Both the position numbers and the translations under genes were made by a program. Shown one piece after another: positions 32,849 through 44,043 of a stretch of DNA of 64,000 nucleotides (positions are counted from its first letter, which is position 1; every line of letters starts with the position of its first letter). The DNA is from Micrococcus lacusdianchii (GTDB taxonomy: Bacteria > Actinomycetota > Actinomycetes > Actinomycetales > Micrococcaceae), in assembly GCF_023155805.1 (NCBI RefSeq), contig NZ_JAKNUW010000002.1, positions 22,993 to 86,992 of the forward strand, in the 5' to 3' direction. The notes beneath the pieces are model-generated. The model saw only the letters and a list, made by a program, of their open reading frames with translations, was not told where the DNA came from and searched no databases.

Positions 32849-34537
32849 GTGTCCTCTGCCCAGCCCGCCACCACCGTCCTGGACGAGGTCCCCCTGAAGC
32901 GGGCCCTCATCTCCGTGTACGACAAGACCGGGCTGGAGGAGCTCGCCACGGGCCTGCACGCTGCGGGCGTCTCCCTCGTGTCCACCGGCTCCACCGCGCA
33001 GCGCATCGCCGCGGCGGGGGTGCCCGTCACCGAGGTCGCGGACGTCACCGGGTTCCAGGAGTGCCTGGACGGGCGCGTGAAGACCCTGCACCCGCGCGTG
33101 CACGCGGGCATCCTGGCGGATCGCCGTCGAGAGGACCACGTGGCGCAGCTGGCCGAGCTCGAGGTGGAGCCCTTCGACCTCGTGGTGGTGAACCTCTACC
33201 CGTTCGTGGACACCGTGCGCTCAGGGGCGGACGAGGACGCCGTCGTCGAGCAGATCGACATCGGCGGCCCCTCCATGGTGCGGGCCGCCGCGAAGAACCA
33301 CGCGTCGGTCGCCGTCGTGGTGGACCCGGCCCGCTACGGGGACGTGGTGGCCGCGGCCCAGCGCGGCGGCTTCGACCTGCGCACCCGCCGCCGCCTGGCC
33401 TCCCTGGCCTTCGCGCACACGGCCTCGTACGACAACGCCGTGGCCGCGTGGACCGCCGCCCACTTCGGGGACGACGACGCCGCGGCCGCCCCCGTCTTCC
33501 CGCCCTACGCCGGCTTCGCGCTCGAGCGCGCCGAGACCCTGCGGTACGGCGAGAACCCCCATCAGCCCGCGGCGCTGTACGTGGACCGCGAAGCCGCCCC
33601 GGGCGTGGCCCAGGCCGAGCTGCTGCACGGCAAGGCCATGAGCTACAACAACTACGTGGACGCCGACGCCGCCGTGCGCGCCGCGTTCGACCACGCCGCC
33701 CCCGCCGTCGCGATCGTCAAGCACGCCAACCCGTGCGGCGTGGCCGTGGCCGCCGAGGGCGAGGACGTGGCCGTGGCCCACGCCAAGGCCCACGCGTGCG
33801 ACCCCGTGTCCGCGTTCGGCGGCGTGATCGCCGCCAACCGCCCCGTCACCCGAGCCATGGCCGAGCAGGTCCAGGGCATCTTCACAGAGGTGGTGGTGGC
33901 GCCCTCCTTCGGCGCCGAGGCCCTCGAGGTGCTCACCGCGAAGAAGAACCTGCGCCTGCTGGCCCTGCCCGAGGGCTTCGCGCGGGACGGGGTGGAGGCC
34001 AAGCAGGTCTCCGGCGGCATGCTCCTGCAGATCGCCGACGCCGTGGACGCCGACGGCGACGACCCCACGACCTGGACCCTCGTCGCCGGCGAGGCCGCAG
34101 ACGAGGCGACGCTCGCCGACCTGGCCTTCGCGTGGCGCGCCGTGCGCGCCGCCAAGTCCAACGCCGTGCTGCTGGCGCACGACGGGGCGACCGTCGGCGT
34201 CGGCATGGGGCAGGTCAACCGCCTGGACTCCTGCCGCCTGGCCGTGGAGCGTGCCAACACCCTGAGCGCCGCGCAGACCGGCGGCCAGGACGTGACCACC
34301 GCCGGCGGCGCCGAGAACGTCTCCGGCGCGGGCGCTCCGGAGCGGGCCCGCGGCGCGGTGGCCGCCTCGGACGCGTTCTTCCCGTTCGCGGACGGCCTGC
34401 GGATCCTGATCGACGCCGGCGTGCGCGCCGTCGTCCAGCCGGGCGGCTCGGTCCGGGATGAGGAGGTCGTGGCCGAGGCCGAGGCCGCCGGGGTCACGAT
34501 GTACCTCACCGGGGCGCGGCACTTCTTCCACGGGTGA
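32849..34537 (+). CDS. purH: Bifunctional AICAR transformylase/IMP cyclohydrolase
   Basis: 562 residues. Last two steps of IMP synthesis. IMP cyclohydrolase domain (about 1-200): [58 protein letters not shown]. The AICAR transformylase domain follows: [25 protein letters not shown] (Lys-His active site), [15 protein letters not shown], ending [35 protein letters not shown] start with GAAGGAG upstream. The formyl donor supply is consistent with glyA, folD and purU elsewhere in the window. Confidence 0.96.
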   Translation: MSSAQPATTVLDEVPLKRALISVYDKTGLEELATGLHAAGVSLVSTGSTAQRIAAAGVPVTEVADVTGFQECLDGRVKTLHPRVHAGILADRRREDHVAQLAELEVEPFDLVVVNLYPFVDTVRSGADEDAVVEQIDIGGPSMVRAAAKNHASVAVVVDPARYGDVVAAAQRGGFDLRTRRRLASLAFAHTASYDNAVAAWTAAHFGDDDAAAAPVFPPYAGFALERAETLRYGENPHQPAALYVDREAAPGVAQAELLHGKAMSYNNYVDADAAVRAAFDHAAPAVAIVKHANPCGVAVAAEGEDVAVAHAKAHACDPVSAFGGVIAANRPVTRAMAEQVQGIFTEVVVAPSFGAEALEVLTAKKNLRLLALPEGFARDGVEAKQVSGGMLLQIADAVDADGDDPTTWTLVAGEAADEATLADLAFAWRAVRAAKSNAVLLAHDGATVGVGMGQVNRLDSCRLAVERANTLSAAQTGGQDVTTAGGAENVSGAGAPERARGAVAASDAFFPFADGLRILIDAGVRAVVQPGGSVRDEEVVAEAEAAGVTMYLTGARHFFHG

Positions 34538-36907
<2,370 letters not shown>

Positions 36908-36926
36908 GCTGAGCGCTCAGCGTCCG

Positions 36927-36958
36927 CGCCCCCGGCCCCCGAGAGGGAGCCGGGGGCG
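36927..36958. terminator. Hairpin between icd and MGMT gene
   Basis: 10-bp perfect arms (36927-36936, 36949-36958) with a further partial inner stem, between convergent genes. Confidence 0.7.
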
Positions 36959-37000
36959 TCCGCGTTCCGGGGCGCCGGACCGAGGGGTCGTGGGCCGGGC

Positions 37001-37603
37001 TCAGGCGTGGCGGGCCTCGTGGGCCAGCAGCGCGGCCTTGGCCGCGGGTCCGTAGAGGTAGCTCCCCGTCCCGCCCGCGGCCGGCACCACGCGGTGGCAC
37101 GGCACGACGACGGCGGCCAGGTTGGCCCCGCACGCCCTGCCCGCCGCGCGGACCGCCCGGGCCGAGCCCGCCCGCTCGGCCAGCGCGCCGTACGTGACGG
37201 GGGCGCCCGGGGCGACGCGGCGCAGGGCCGCCCACGCGGCCTGGCGGAAGGCGGTGCCGGGCTGGATGACGGCGAGGCCGGCCAGCGCGCCCACGTCCCC
37301 TGCCACGTATGCCGCGAGCGCGTCCGCCACCGGCTGCCCGACCCCGTCCCGCGGCTCGACGGGCCGCGGGTCCATCTCCCGCTCGGCGGTGGCCGGGGCG
37401 ATCGCCTCGAGCCGGTCCATCAGCTCCAGCAGCAGGCGGCCGATGGCCGCGGCCGGTGGCTCGGCGTCGACGGGGACGGCGATGCCGGAGGCGCGGACGG
37501 CGTCGTCCTCGGGGGAGAAGACCGCCACGAGGGTCATCTCGGTGTCCGGCAGGGCGGCGGCGGTCCAGCGCAGCTCGGGGAGCATCGCGGCGGGATGGGT
37601 CAT
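37001..37603 (-). CDS. Methylated-DNA--protein-cysteine methyltransferase
   Basis: 200 residues. Suicide repair of O6-alkylguanine. The active-site motif PCHRVV places the acceptor cysteine at 169. The helix-turn-helix recognition segment RQAAWAALRRVAPGAPVTYGALAERAG with the finger residue Arg ([22 protein letters not shown]) and the C-terminal GSYLYGPAAKAALLAHE are typical of Ogt. ATG 37603 has GAGGAAG upstream. Whether it is the single Ogt of the genome cannot be told. Confidence 0.95.
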   Translation of the reverse strand: MTHPAAMLPELRWTAAALPDTEMTLVAVFSPEDDAVRASGIAVPVDAEPPAAAIGRLLLELMDRLEAIAPATAEREMDPRPVEPRDGVGQPVADALAAYVAGDVGALAGLAVIQPGTAFRQAAWAALRRVAPGAPVTYGALAERAGSARAVRAAGRACGANLAAVVVPCHRVVPAAGGTGSYLYGPAAKAALLAHEARHA

Positions 37604-37686
37604 GGCTTCCTCACGGGACGGCGTCGTCGGTCGCCCCCATTCTCCCGTGCCGCGCCCGGCACTGATGCCGCGTCGGGGGCGTGTGC

Positions 37687-37692
37687 CACAGT
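37687..37692 (+). promoter_or_regulatory. -10 box, leaderless start of epimerase gene
   Basis: CACAGT, 6 bases before the ATG at 37699; decides against the in-frame start at 37681. Confidence 0.4.
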
Positions 37693-37698
37693 GGGCCC

Positions 37699-39282
37699 AT
37701 GACGCAGACACGTGTGTTCGAGCACCGCACCCTCCTGGCCCACCCCCGCGAGACCGTGTGGGGGTGGATGGCCAACCCCGGCGCGCTGCAGCGGCTGAAC
37801 CCGCCCTTCGCCTCCGAGCTGGTGTCCGGTCCCACGAACGGACTGGCCGTGGGGTCGGAGACACGCCTGCGCATCGCCGCCCCCGGCGCGCTGGGGCTGT
37901 TCACGGGCGCGGCGGACGGCTTCCTCAGGACCGTGCTGCCCTCCGCCGTGACCGGGCGCCTCCCGGACGCCGCTGCGCCGCGCCTGCCCTGGCTCGCCCG
38001 GCACACCGCCTACGAGGAGGGGCGGATGTTCCGGGACGAGATGGTCTCCGGGCCGCTGGCCTCGTGGGTGCACACGCACCTGTTCGAGGACGCGGCCCCC
38101 GGTGAGGCGGACACGGCGGACGGCCGCCCCGGCACCGTCGTGCTGGACCGCGTGGAGTACGCGCTGCCCGCGCAGTCCCTGCTGGGCCGGGTGCCCGGCG
38201 TCGGCGGGGCGGCCTCGGCGAAGGCGCACGCGCTGTTCGAGGCCGAGCTGCGCCGCCAGTTCGCCTACCGGGCCCGCGTGCTCGCCGAGGACCTCGACTT
38301 CCACGCCGCCCATCCCGGCCCGCTCACCGGCGGTCCGCGCCGCACCGTCGCAGTCACCGGCGCCGGAGGGCTGATCGGCACGCAGCTGTGCGCCCTGCTG
38401 ACGTCCGGCGGGCACCGCGTGATCCGCCTGGTCCGGGATCCGCGGTCCGTCACCGGGGAGGACACCACCCTGTGGGACCCGCTGCGAGGGACCGTGGACG
38501 ACCGCGCCCTGGGGGAGGCCGACGTCGTGGTGAACCTGGCGGGGGAGCCGATCGCCGGGCGCTTCACCCCGGAGCACAAGGAGGCCGTGCACGCCTCCCG
38601 CGTGCAGGGCACCCGCACGCTCGTGGACGCGATCGCCCGCCTGCCCCAGGAGGACCGCCCGGCCCTCGTGAACGGCTCGGCGATCGGCTACTACGGAGCC
38701 GACGCCGGCACGGGCCCGTTCGGCTCGGGGCTGGCCGAGGAGCTGGAGCCGGGCTCGGACTTCCTCGCCGGGGTGGTGGCGGACTGGGAGGCCGAGGCCC
38801 GGCGTGCCGGGGAGCTGGGCGTGCGCGTGGTGACGGTCCGCACCGGCATCGTGCTCTCCCCGGCCGGCGGCATGCTGCAGCAGATGCTGCCGCTGTTCCT
38901 GGCCGGCGCGGGCGGGCCCATGGCCACGCGCGGCGGCAAGAGCCACGACGGCAGCCCTTGGGTGAGCTGGATCGGGGAGGACGACATCGCGGGGATCCTG
39001 GCGCACGCCGTCCTCGACGATGCCGTCTCGGGTCCCTACAACGGCACCGCGCCCGAGCCGGTCACCGCCAAGGAGTTCGCCCGCACCCTGGGGAGCGTGC
39101 TCCGGCGCCCTTCCGCCCTCCCGGTGCCCGGGTTCGGCCCCCGCCTGCTGCTCGGCGCCGAGGGTGCCGCGGAGACGGTGGAGGCCGACCAGAAGGCCGT
39201 GGCGGACCGGCTCCTGGCCTCCGGCTACGCCATGCGTGCCCCCGGCCTGGAGGACGCGCTGCGCCACGCCCTGGGGCGCTGA
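37699..39282 (+). CDS. TIGR01777-type epimerase with SRPBCC N-terminal domain
   Basis: 527 residues. Residues 1-205 form a START/SRPBCC-like domain (EHRTLLAHPRETVWGWMANPGALQRLNPPF). Residues 218-500 are an SDR NAD-dependent epimerase (VAVTGAGGLIGTQLCALLTSGGHRV; LVNGSAIGYYGA with Ser and Tyr), ending in a DUF1731 tail (GFGPRLLLGAEGAAETVEADQKAV). This N-terminal fusion is common among actinobacterial TIGR01777 proteins. Activity is not established for the family; SulA-like E. coli YfcH is the usual reference. Single gene, predicted leaderless. Confidence 0.9.
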   Translation: MTQTRVFEHRTLLAHPRETVWGWMANPGALQRLNPPFASELVSGPTNGLAVGSETRLRIAAPGALGLFTGAADGFLRTVLPSAVTGRLPDAAAPRLPWLARHTAYEEGRMFRDEMVSGPLASWVHTHLFEDAAPGEADTADGRPGTVVLDRVEYALPAQSLLGRVPGVGGAASAKAHALFEAELRRQFAYRARVLAEDLDFHAAHPGPLTGGPRRTVAVTGAGGLIGTQLCALLTSGGHRVIRLVRDPRSVTGEDTTLWDPLRGTVDDRALGEADVVVNLAGEPIAGRFTPEHKEAVHASRVQGTRTLVDAIARLPQEDRPALVNGSAIGYYGADAGTGPFGSGLAEELEPGSDFLAGVVADWEAEARRAGELGVRVVTVRTGIVLSPAGGMLQQMLPLFLAGAGGPMATRGGKSHDGSPWVSWIGEDDIAGILAHAVLDDAVSGPYNGTAPEPVTAKEFARTLGSVLRRPSALPVPGFGPRLLLGAEGAAETVEADQKAVADRLLASGYAMRAPGLEDALRHALGR

Positions 39283-39308
39283 GGCCCCGGGAGTGGGGCA
39301 GGACCTCA

Positions 39309-39344
39309 GCAGCGGGCGCGGCCCGCGCAGGCCGCGTCCGCTGC
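39309..39344. terminator. Bidirectional hairpin after epimerase gene
   Basis: 15-bp arms (39309-39323, 39330-39344) matching at 14 positions with a 6-base loop, between convergent genes. Confidence 0.75.
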
Positions 39345-39352
39345 CGGGGCCC

Positions 39353-41200
39353 TCAGTCCTGCAGCGCGCCGGTCTCCCGGATCAGCTGGCTCAGGGCGGT
39401 GTACGCGTCCCGGGCCAGGGCCTCCCACAGGACCATGGCCAGCCGCGGGGAGGCCTCCTGGAGGGCGTACATGACCTGGGCGGTGAGCACGCGGGTGGTC
39501 ACCCGGCCGCGGGCGCGCACGGTGGAGGGCTGCCGGCCCGGCTGGCCGAGGGCCATCTCGCCGAACGTCATGCCGGGGGTCAGCACGGTACGGCGCACGC
39601 GCCGGCCGCCGGTGCCCTGGCCGGTGAGCTCCACGCGCCCCGACGTGATCACATAGATCCCGCCGAACGGCTGGCCGGCGCGGCGGATGATCTGTCCGTC
39701 CTCGTAGACGCGCTCGTCCATCATGGACTCCAGCGTCCGGGCGTCCTCTTCTGAGAGGTGCTGCAGCAGAGGGGCCATCGCGGCCTCCTCCGCAGAGTCC
39801 GGCAGCAGCTCGGGGGCGTGCCGCGCCAGCAGGCGCTGCTCCGCCCACTGGGCCGCACGGGAACGGGAGTCGAAGAACTGGAACGCGGCACCGGAGCAGC
39901 CGGGGCGGGTCTCGTCGTCGTCGGTGCAGGGGTCCGGCAGGTCCACGCCGGCCTCCCGGGCGGCGGCGAGCAGCGCCCCCACGGCGGTGGAGTCCCGATC
40001 CACCAGGAGCACGTCGAGGCCGTCCGCGAGCGCCCCGGCGAACCACTGCGCCACGATCACGCGCGCGGCGTGGGACACCGAGCTGACGGAGCGGATGTCC
40101 AACACGAGGGTCTCGAGGGACTCGGGCAGGGTGCGCAGCACGTGGGCGAGGGCGTCCACCTGGCTGAACCCCACGTGTCCGCCGAGCTCGATCACGTGGG
40201 CGTGGTCGCCGTGGGTGGAGAGGGCCTCGAGCACGCGGGCGCTGCGGACGGACCCCGAGGGGGCCTGGTCCACGCGGTAGTGCGAGCGGAAGGCCGCGCG
40301 GGGGGAGCCGGCGGCCTGGGAGGGGTGCAGCTCGAATTCGCGCACCAGGGTCCGCAGGGTCTGCAGGGCCGCGCGGGGCAGGACGTCGTCGTCCTCAGCC
40401 TCGCGGGGCGAGTGCACGGCGATCCCCATGTGGCCGGGCACCACCACCAGCACGGTGCCGCCGCGCGAGGAGGCCCAGCCGGGCTGGCCCACGTCGAACG
40501 CCCATGCGCCGTCCAGGGTGTCCATGCCGCACGCGTCCAGGACGGAGAGCACGGCGCGGACGGTCTCCTGCCTGAGGACGCGTTCGCCTGTGACGGGGTG
40601 CACGCCGTGGGCGGCGAGGGTCCCGGCCAACAGGGCGAGGTCCGCCACGGTGACGGGGGCGGCGCGCAGGGTGGCGACGTCCTCGAGCACCGACTCCGGG
40701 TCCGCGTCCAACGTCCCCGCCGAGCGCAGCAGCCACGCCGCGGCCCGGGTGTGGTGCTGCGCGCGGGACTCGGCGCGCACGGCCGCCTCGCCGGGGGTGG
40801 TCTCGCGGCCGATCAGCGCGGCCAGCAGCTGCAGGAGGCGGGCGGCGCGGTCGCGCCCGCCTCGGCCCTTGAGCAGGCCGGCCAGGGCGACCACGCCCGC
40901 GTTCTGCAGCGCGTTCAGAGGGCGGCCCGTGCCGGGCTCGAGCTCGAGGCGGTGCGCCTCGTCCGCGCGCGGCATCGTGGCCACGGCCTCGCCCACGCGC
41001 TCCGGCCCGAGGTCCTCCACGGCGAGCGCGTGCACCACGGCAGCGGCCAGGGACGCCAGGGCGACGGGCTCGAGCGGACCGGCGGTGTAGTGGTCCCCGC
41101 CCACGGTGGCGACGGCAACGGCGAGCGCACCTGTGCCGTCGTCGCCTGCGGGGTGGGCGGCGACGAGGCGGTCCAGGCGGCGCTGCACGGGAGACTCCAT
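39353..41200 (-). CDS. Glutaminase-like (degenerate) – STAS – cNMP-binding fusion
   Basis: 615 residues. Residues 1-300 follow the serine-dependent glutaminase family (NALQNAGVVALAGLL for the PxNxxxNAGAI segment; VTVADLALLAGTLAAHGVHPVTGERVL; FDVGQPGW; GHMGIAVHSPR). The catalytic S-x-x-K appears as S50-L-A-A53, so the general-base lysine is lost. The usual VGLPxKSGVGGGI loop reads VGQPGWASSRGGTV, also losing Lys-Ser-Gly. Residues 345-450 are a STAS domain (HVGFSQVDALAHVLR, TLVLDIRSVSS). Residues 480-600 are a cyclic-nucleotide-binding domain (IIRRAGQPFGGIYVITSGRVEL, GMTFGEMALG), followed by a short helix. Probably a sensor or regulator rather than an enzyme. Predicted leaderless. Confidence 0.85.
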   Translation of the reverse strand: MESPVQRRLDRLVAAHPAGDDGTGALAVAVATVGGDHYTAGPLEPVALASLAAAVVHALAVEDLGPERVGEAVATMPRADEAHRLELEPGTGRPLNALQNAGVVALAGLLKGRGGRDRAARLLQLLAALIGRETTPGEAAVRAESRAQHHTRAAAWLLRSAGTLDADPESVLEDVATLRAAPVTVADLALLAGTLAAHGVHPVTGERVLRQETVRAVLSVLDACGMDTLDGAWAFDVGQPGWASSRGGTVLVVVPGHMGIAVHSPREAEDDDVLPRAALQTLRTLVREFELHPSQAAGSPRAAFRSHYRVDQAPSGSVRSARVLEALSTHGDHAHVIELGGHVGFSQVDALAHVLRTLPESLETLVLDIRSVSSVSHAARVIVAQWFAGALADGLDVLLVDRDSTAVGALLAAAREAGVDLPDPCTDDDETRPGCSGAAFQFFDSRSRAAQWAEQRLLARHAPELLPDSAEEAAMAPLLQHLSEEDARTLESMMDERVYEDGQIIRRAGQPFGGIYVITSGRVELTGQGTGGRRVRRTVLTPGMTFGEMALGQPGRQPSTVRARGRVTTRVLTAQVMYALQEASPRLAMVLWEALARDAYTALSQLIRETGALQD

Positions 41201-41206
41201 GGCGTC

Positions 41207-41212
41207 AGCCTA
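41207..41212 (-). promoter_or_regulatory. -10 box, leaderless start of glutaminase-like gene
   Basis: TAGGCT on the minus strand, 6 bases before the ATG at 41200. Confidence 0.55.
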
Positions 41213-41275
41213 GTCGGCGCGACCACGCCGCACAGCGGGTTCGGGGGCCCGCTCACCGCGGAGGCGCGCGCGGAC

Positions 41276-41281
41276 CACAAT
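41276..41281 (+). promoter_or_regulatory. -10 box near hrpB start
   Basis: CACAAT with an 8-base gap to the ATG at 41290. A GGAGG motif lies only 3 bases from the ATG, too close to be an efficient ribosome site. Confidence 0.4.
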
Positions 41282-41289
41282 GGAGGTCG

Positions 41290-43968
41290 ATGACCACCCC
41301 TTGCCCCGCCCCCGCCGCCCTCGCGCCCGCCGCCCGCCGCGCCCTCACGACGGCGGCCGGTCGCCTCACCGCGGACCTCGCCGTGCGTGCGGTGCTGCCG
41401 GAGCTCGAGTCCGCGCTCGCGGAGCGCGGGTCCGCGGTGGTCCACGCCCCGCCCGGCACGGGCAAGACCACGGCGGTGCCGCCGGCGGTGGCCCGGGGGC
41501 TGCCCCCCGAGGCCGGCGGGCGGGTCCTGGTGACGCAGCCCCGGCGCGTGGCGGTGCGCGCGGCGTGGCGACGTCTGCACGCCGCGCTCCTCGCCGCGGG
41601 GCTGCCTCGCGCGGAGGCGGACGCGGCCGTCGGCTACGCCGTGCGCGGGGACGCGGTGGGCTCCGGCCGCTCGGCGATCGAGTTCGTCACCCCCGGCCTG
41701 CTGCTGCGGCGGCTGCTGGCGGACCCGGGCCTGGACGGCGTCGGCGCCGTCGTGCTGGACGAGGTCCACGAGCGGGACCTCGACACGGACGTGCTGTTCG
41801 CCCTCCTGGCGGACCTGCGGCAGCTGCGCCCCGAGCTGCGCCTGCTGGCCATGTCCGCCACGATGGACGCGGAGGCCCTCGCCGACCGATGGGCCAGCGG
41901 CATGGGGGAGGATCCCGTGCCGGTGGTGCGCACTCCGGCCGTGCAGCACCCCCTGACGGAGGAGCACGAGCCGTTCGGTGCACCCCGGCTGACCCCCGAG
42001 GGCCGCGTGGACCGGGGGTTCCTGGACCACGTGGCCCGGGTGGCCGTCCGCGCCCACGCGGAGGCCCTCGCCGCGGACCCTGACGTGGACGCGCTCGTGT
42101 TCCTGCCCGGGGCCGGCGAGGCCGAGGACGTGGCCGGCCGGGTCCGCGCGCTCGCCCCGGACACCGAGGTGCGCGTGCTGCACGGGCGGCAGGAGCCCGA
42201 AGCGCAGGACGCCGCCCTCGCCGGGCGCACGGACCCGACCGTGCCGCGCGTGGTGGTGGCCACCGCCGTCGCCGAGTCCTCCCTCACCGTGCCCGGCGTC
42301 CGCCTCGTGATCGACTCCGGGCTCGCCCGCGAGCCCCGCCGGGACCGGGGACGGGGCATGGCCGGGCTCGTCACGGTGCAGGCCTCCCGCGCGGCGGCCG
42401 GCCAGCGCGCCGGTCGGGCCGCCCGCCTGGGCCCGGGGACGGTGGTCCGATGCCACTCCGCCGCGGCCCTCGGCGCCGCCCCGGCCGCCCCCACGCCCGC
42501 GCTGGCAGTGGCGGACCTGGACGCCGTGGCCCTGGCCTTCGCCGCCTGGGGTGCCCCGGGAGGGCGGGGCCTGGTCCTGCCGGAGGATCCGCCCGCCGAC
42601 GCGCTGGCCGCCGCCACTGACCGGCTGAGCGCCCTGGGCGCGGTGGACGCCGAGGGCCGCGTCACCGAGCACGGCCGGACGCTCTCGGCCCTGCCCGTCG
42701 ACCCGGCCCTCGGTCACGCCCTGCTCGCCGGTGCCGCGTGGGTGGGGGCGGAGGCGGCCGCGGAGACGACGGCGGCCCTCGCCCTGGACCTGCGGCCCGA
42801 CGGTGCGGACCTCGAGGCGCTGGTGGCGGCCCTGCGCGCCGGGCGGCACCCGGAGTCCCGCCGCTGGCGCCGTGAGGCGGACCGGCTGGCCCGTCTGGCC
42901 CGCCGCGGGCCGGGGGCCGCGGCGACCGCGCCGTCCGTCGGGCCGGCACCGTCGGGGGCTCGCGCCCATCCCGTCGGCGCCGTCGCGGCCCTCGCCGCGC
43001 CCGGACGCGTAGCCCGCCGGGTCGCGGGGGCGCAGACCTGGCTCCTGGCCTCGGGCACCCGGGCTGCCCTGCCCCGCGGCGCCGAGGCCCTGCGCGGGCT
43101 GGAGTGGCTCGCCGTGGCCGAGGCCGGCCGGGTCACCGGCGAGGCCGCGGGCACCGGCGCTCTGATCCGGGCGGCCGCCCCGCTCGATGAGGCCACCGCG
43201 CGGGCCGCCGCCGCGGCCCTGCTGCGGAAGGAGACCGTCGCCGCGTGGTCGGGGGAGCGGCTCGTGGGCCGGCACCGGAGCCTGCTCGGCCGCATCGTCC
43301 TGGCCGAGGGGCCCGGCGAGGTGACGGAGCAGGCGGCGCGGGACGCCGTCGTCGAGCGGCTGACCGAGGCGGGCCTGGCTGGGATCGAGGGCGGCTCCCC
43401 GGACCGCCCCGGGCCGGGGGAGCGGCTGCGCCGGCGCGTGCACCTGCTGCACCGCGTCCTCGGCGCGCCGTGGCCGGAGATGACGGACGGTGCGCTCGCG
43501 GAGCTGGAGCCGTTCACCGTGGCGGCAGCCGTCGAGCTGGCCGCGGGCCGCTCCGTGCGCTCCGTGGACGCGGCCGGCCTGCTGCGCGGCCTGCTGCCCT
43601 GGCCCGAGGCGGGGCGGCTGGACGAGCTCGCGCCCGAGGACCTCGAGGTCCCCAGCGGCCGTCGGGTGCGGCTGGACTACCCGGCCACGGACCAGGACAC
43701 CGCCCCCGTGCTGGCCGCCAAGCTGCAGGAGTTCTTCGGGGCGCGTGTCACCCCCGCGGTGGCGGACGGCCGACAGCCGGTGCTGCTCCACCTGCTCTCC
43801 CCGGCCGGGCGCCCGCTCGCGGTGACCGCGGACCTGCCCTCCTTCTGGGCGGGCCCGTACGCCCACGTGCGCGCGGAGAACCGGGGTCGCTACCCCAAGC
43901 ATCCGTGGCCCGAGGACCCCGCGAGCGCCCGGCCCACCGCCCGGACGAACAGCCGACTCCAGAGGTGA
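41290..43968 (+). CDS. hrpB: ATP-dependent RNA helicase HrpB-type
   Basis: 892 residues. DEAH-box superfamily 2 helicase. Walker A PPGTGKTT near 55-62 (T where many have S), motif Ia TQPRRVAVRAAW, DEVHERDLDTD as motif II, SATMD as motif III, then HrpB-specific regions: SSLTVPGVRLVIDSGLAREPRRD (motif V), QRAGRAARLGPG (motif VI), HA2/OB part, and the C-terminal HrpB domain ending YPKHPWPEDPASARPT. The HrpB C-terminal signature PAVADGRQPVLLHLLSPAGRPL separates it from HrpA. Role in RNA metabolism is not well defined in bacteria. Very Ala-rich, as usual at this GC content. Confidence 0.94.
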   Translation: MTTPCPAPAALAPAARRALTTAAGRLTADLAVRAVLPELESALAERGSAVVHAPPGTGKTTAVPPAVARGLPPEAGGRVLVTQPRRVAVRAAWRRLHAALLAAGLPRAEADAAVGYAVRGDAVGSGRSAIEFVTPGLLLRRLLADPGLDGVGAVVLDEVHERDLDTDVLFALLADLRQLRPELRLLAMSATMDAEALADRWASGMGEDPVPVVRTPAVQHPLTEEHEPFGAPRLTPEGRVDRGFLDHVARVAVRAHAEALAADPDVDALVFLPGAGEAEDVAGRVRALAPDTEVRVLHGRQEPEAQDAALAGRTDPTVPRVVVATAVAESSLTVPGVRLVIDSGLAREPRRDRGRGMAGLVTVQASRAAAGQRAGRAARLGPGTVVRCHSAAALGAAPAAPTPALAVADLDAVALAFAAWGAPGGRGLVLPEDPPADALAAATDRLSALGAVDAEGRVTEHGRTLSALPVDPALGHALLAGAAWVGAEAAAETTAALALDLRPDGADLEALVAALRAGRHPESRRWRREADRLARLARRGPGAAATAPSVGPAPSGARAHPVGAVAALAAPGRVARRVAGAQTWLLASGTRAALPRGAEALRGLEWLAVAEAGRVTGEAAGTGALIRAAAPLDEATARAAAAALLRKETVAAWSGERLVGRHRSLLGRIVLAEGPGEVTEQAARDAVVERLTEAGLAGIEGGSPDRPGPGERLRRRVHLLHRVLGAPWPEMTDGALAELEPFTVAAAVELAAGRSVRSVDAAGLLRGLLPWPEAGRLDELAPEDLEVPSGRRVRLDYPATDQDTAPVLAAKLQEFFGARVTPAVADGRQPVLLHLLSPAGRPLAVTADLPSFWAGPYAHVRAENRGRYPKHPWPEDPASARPTARTNSRLQR

Positions 43969-43996
43969 CGCACAGCGGGGCAGGTCATCGCGGGGG

Positions 43997-44002
43997 TAGG
44001 AT
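43997..44002 (+). promoter_or_regulatory. -10 box for lpqY-sugABC operon
   Basis: TAGGAT; leader of about 35 bases before the ATG at 44044. No LacI-type palindrome recognised around it. Confidence 0.45.
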
Positions 44003-44043
44003 CCACGTCACACTCCACCGAGGAAGAATGAGGTCGAGCACCG

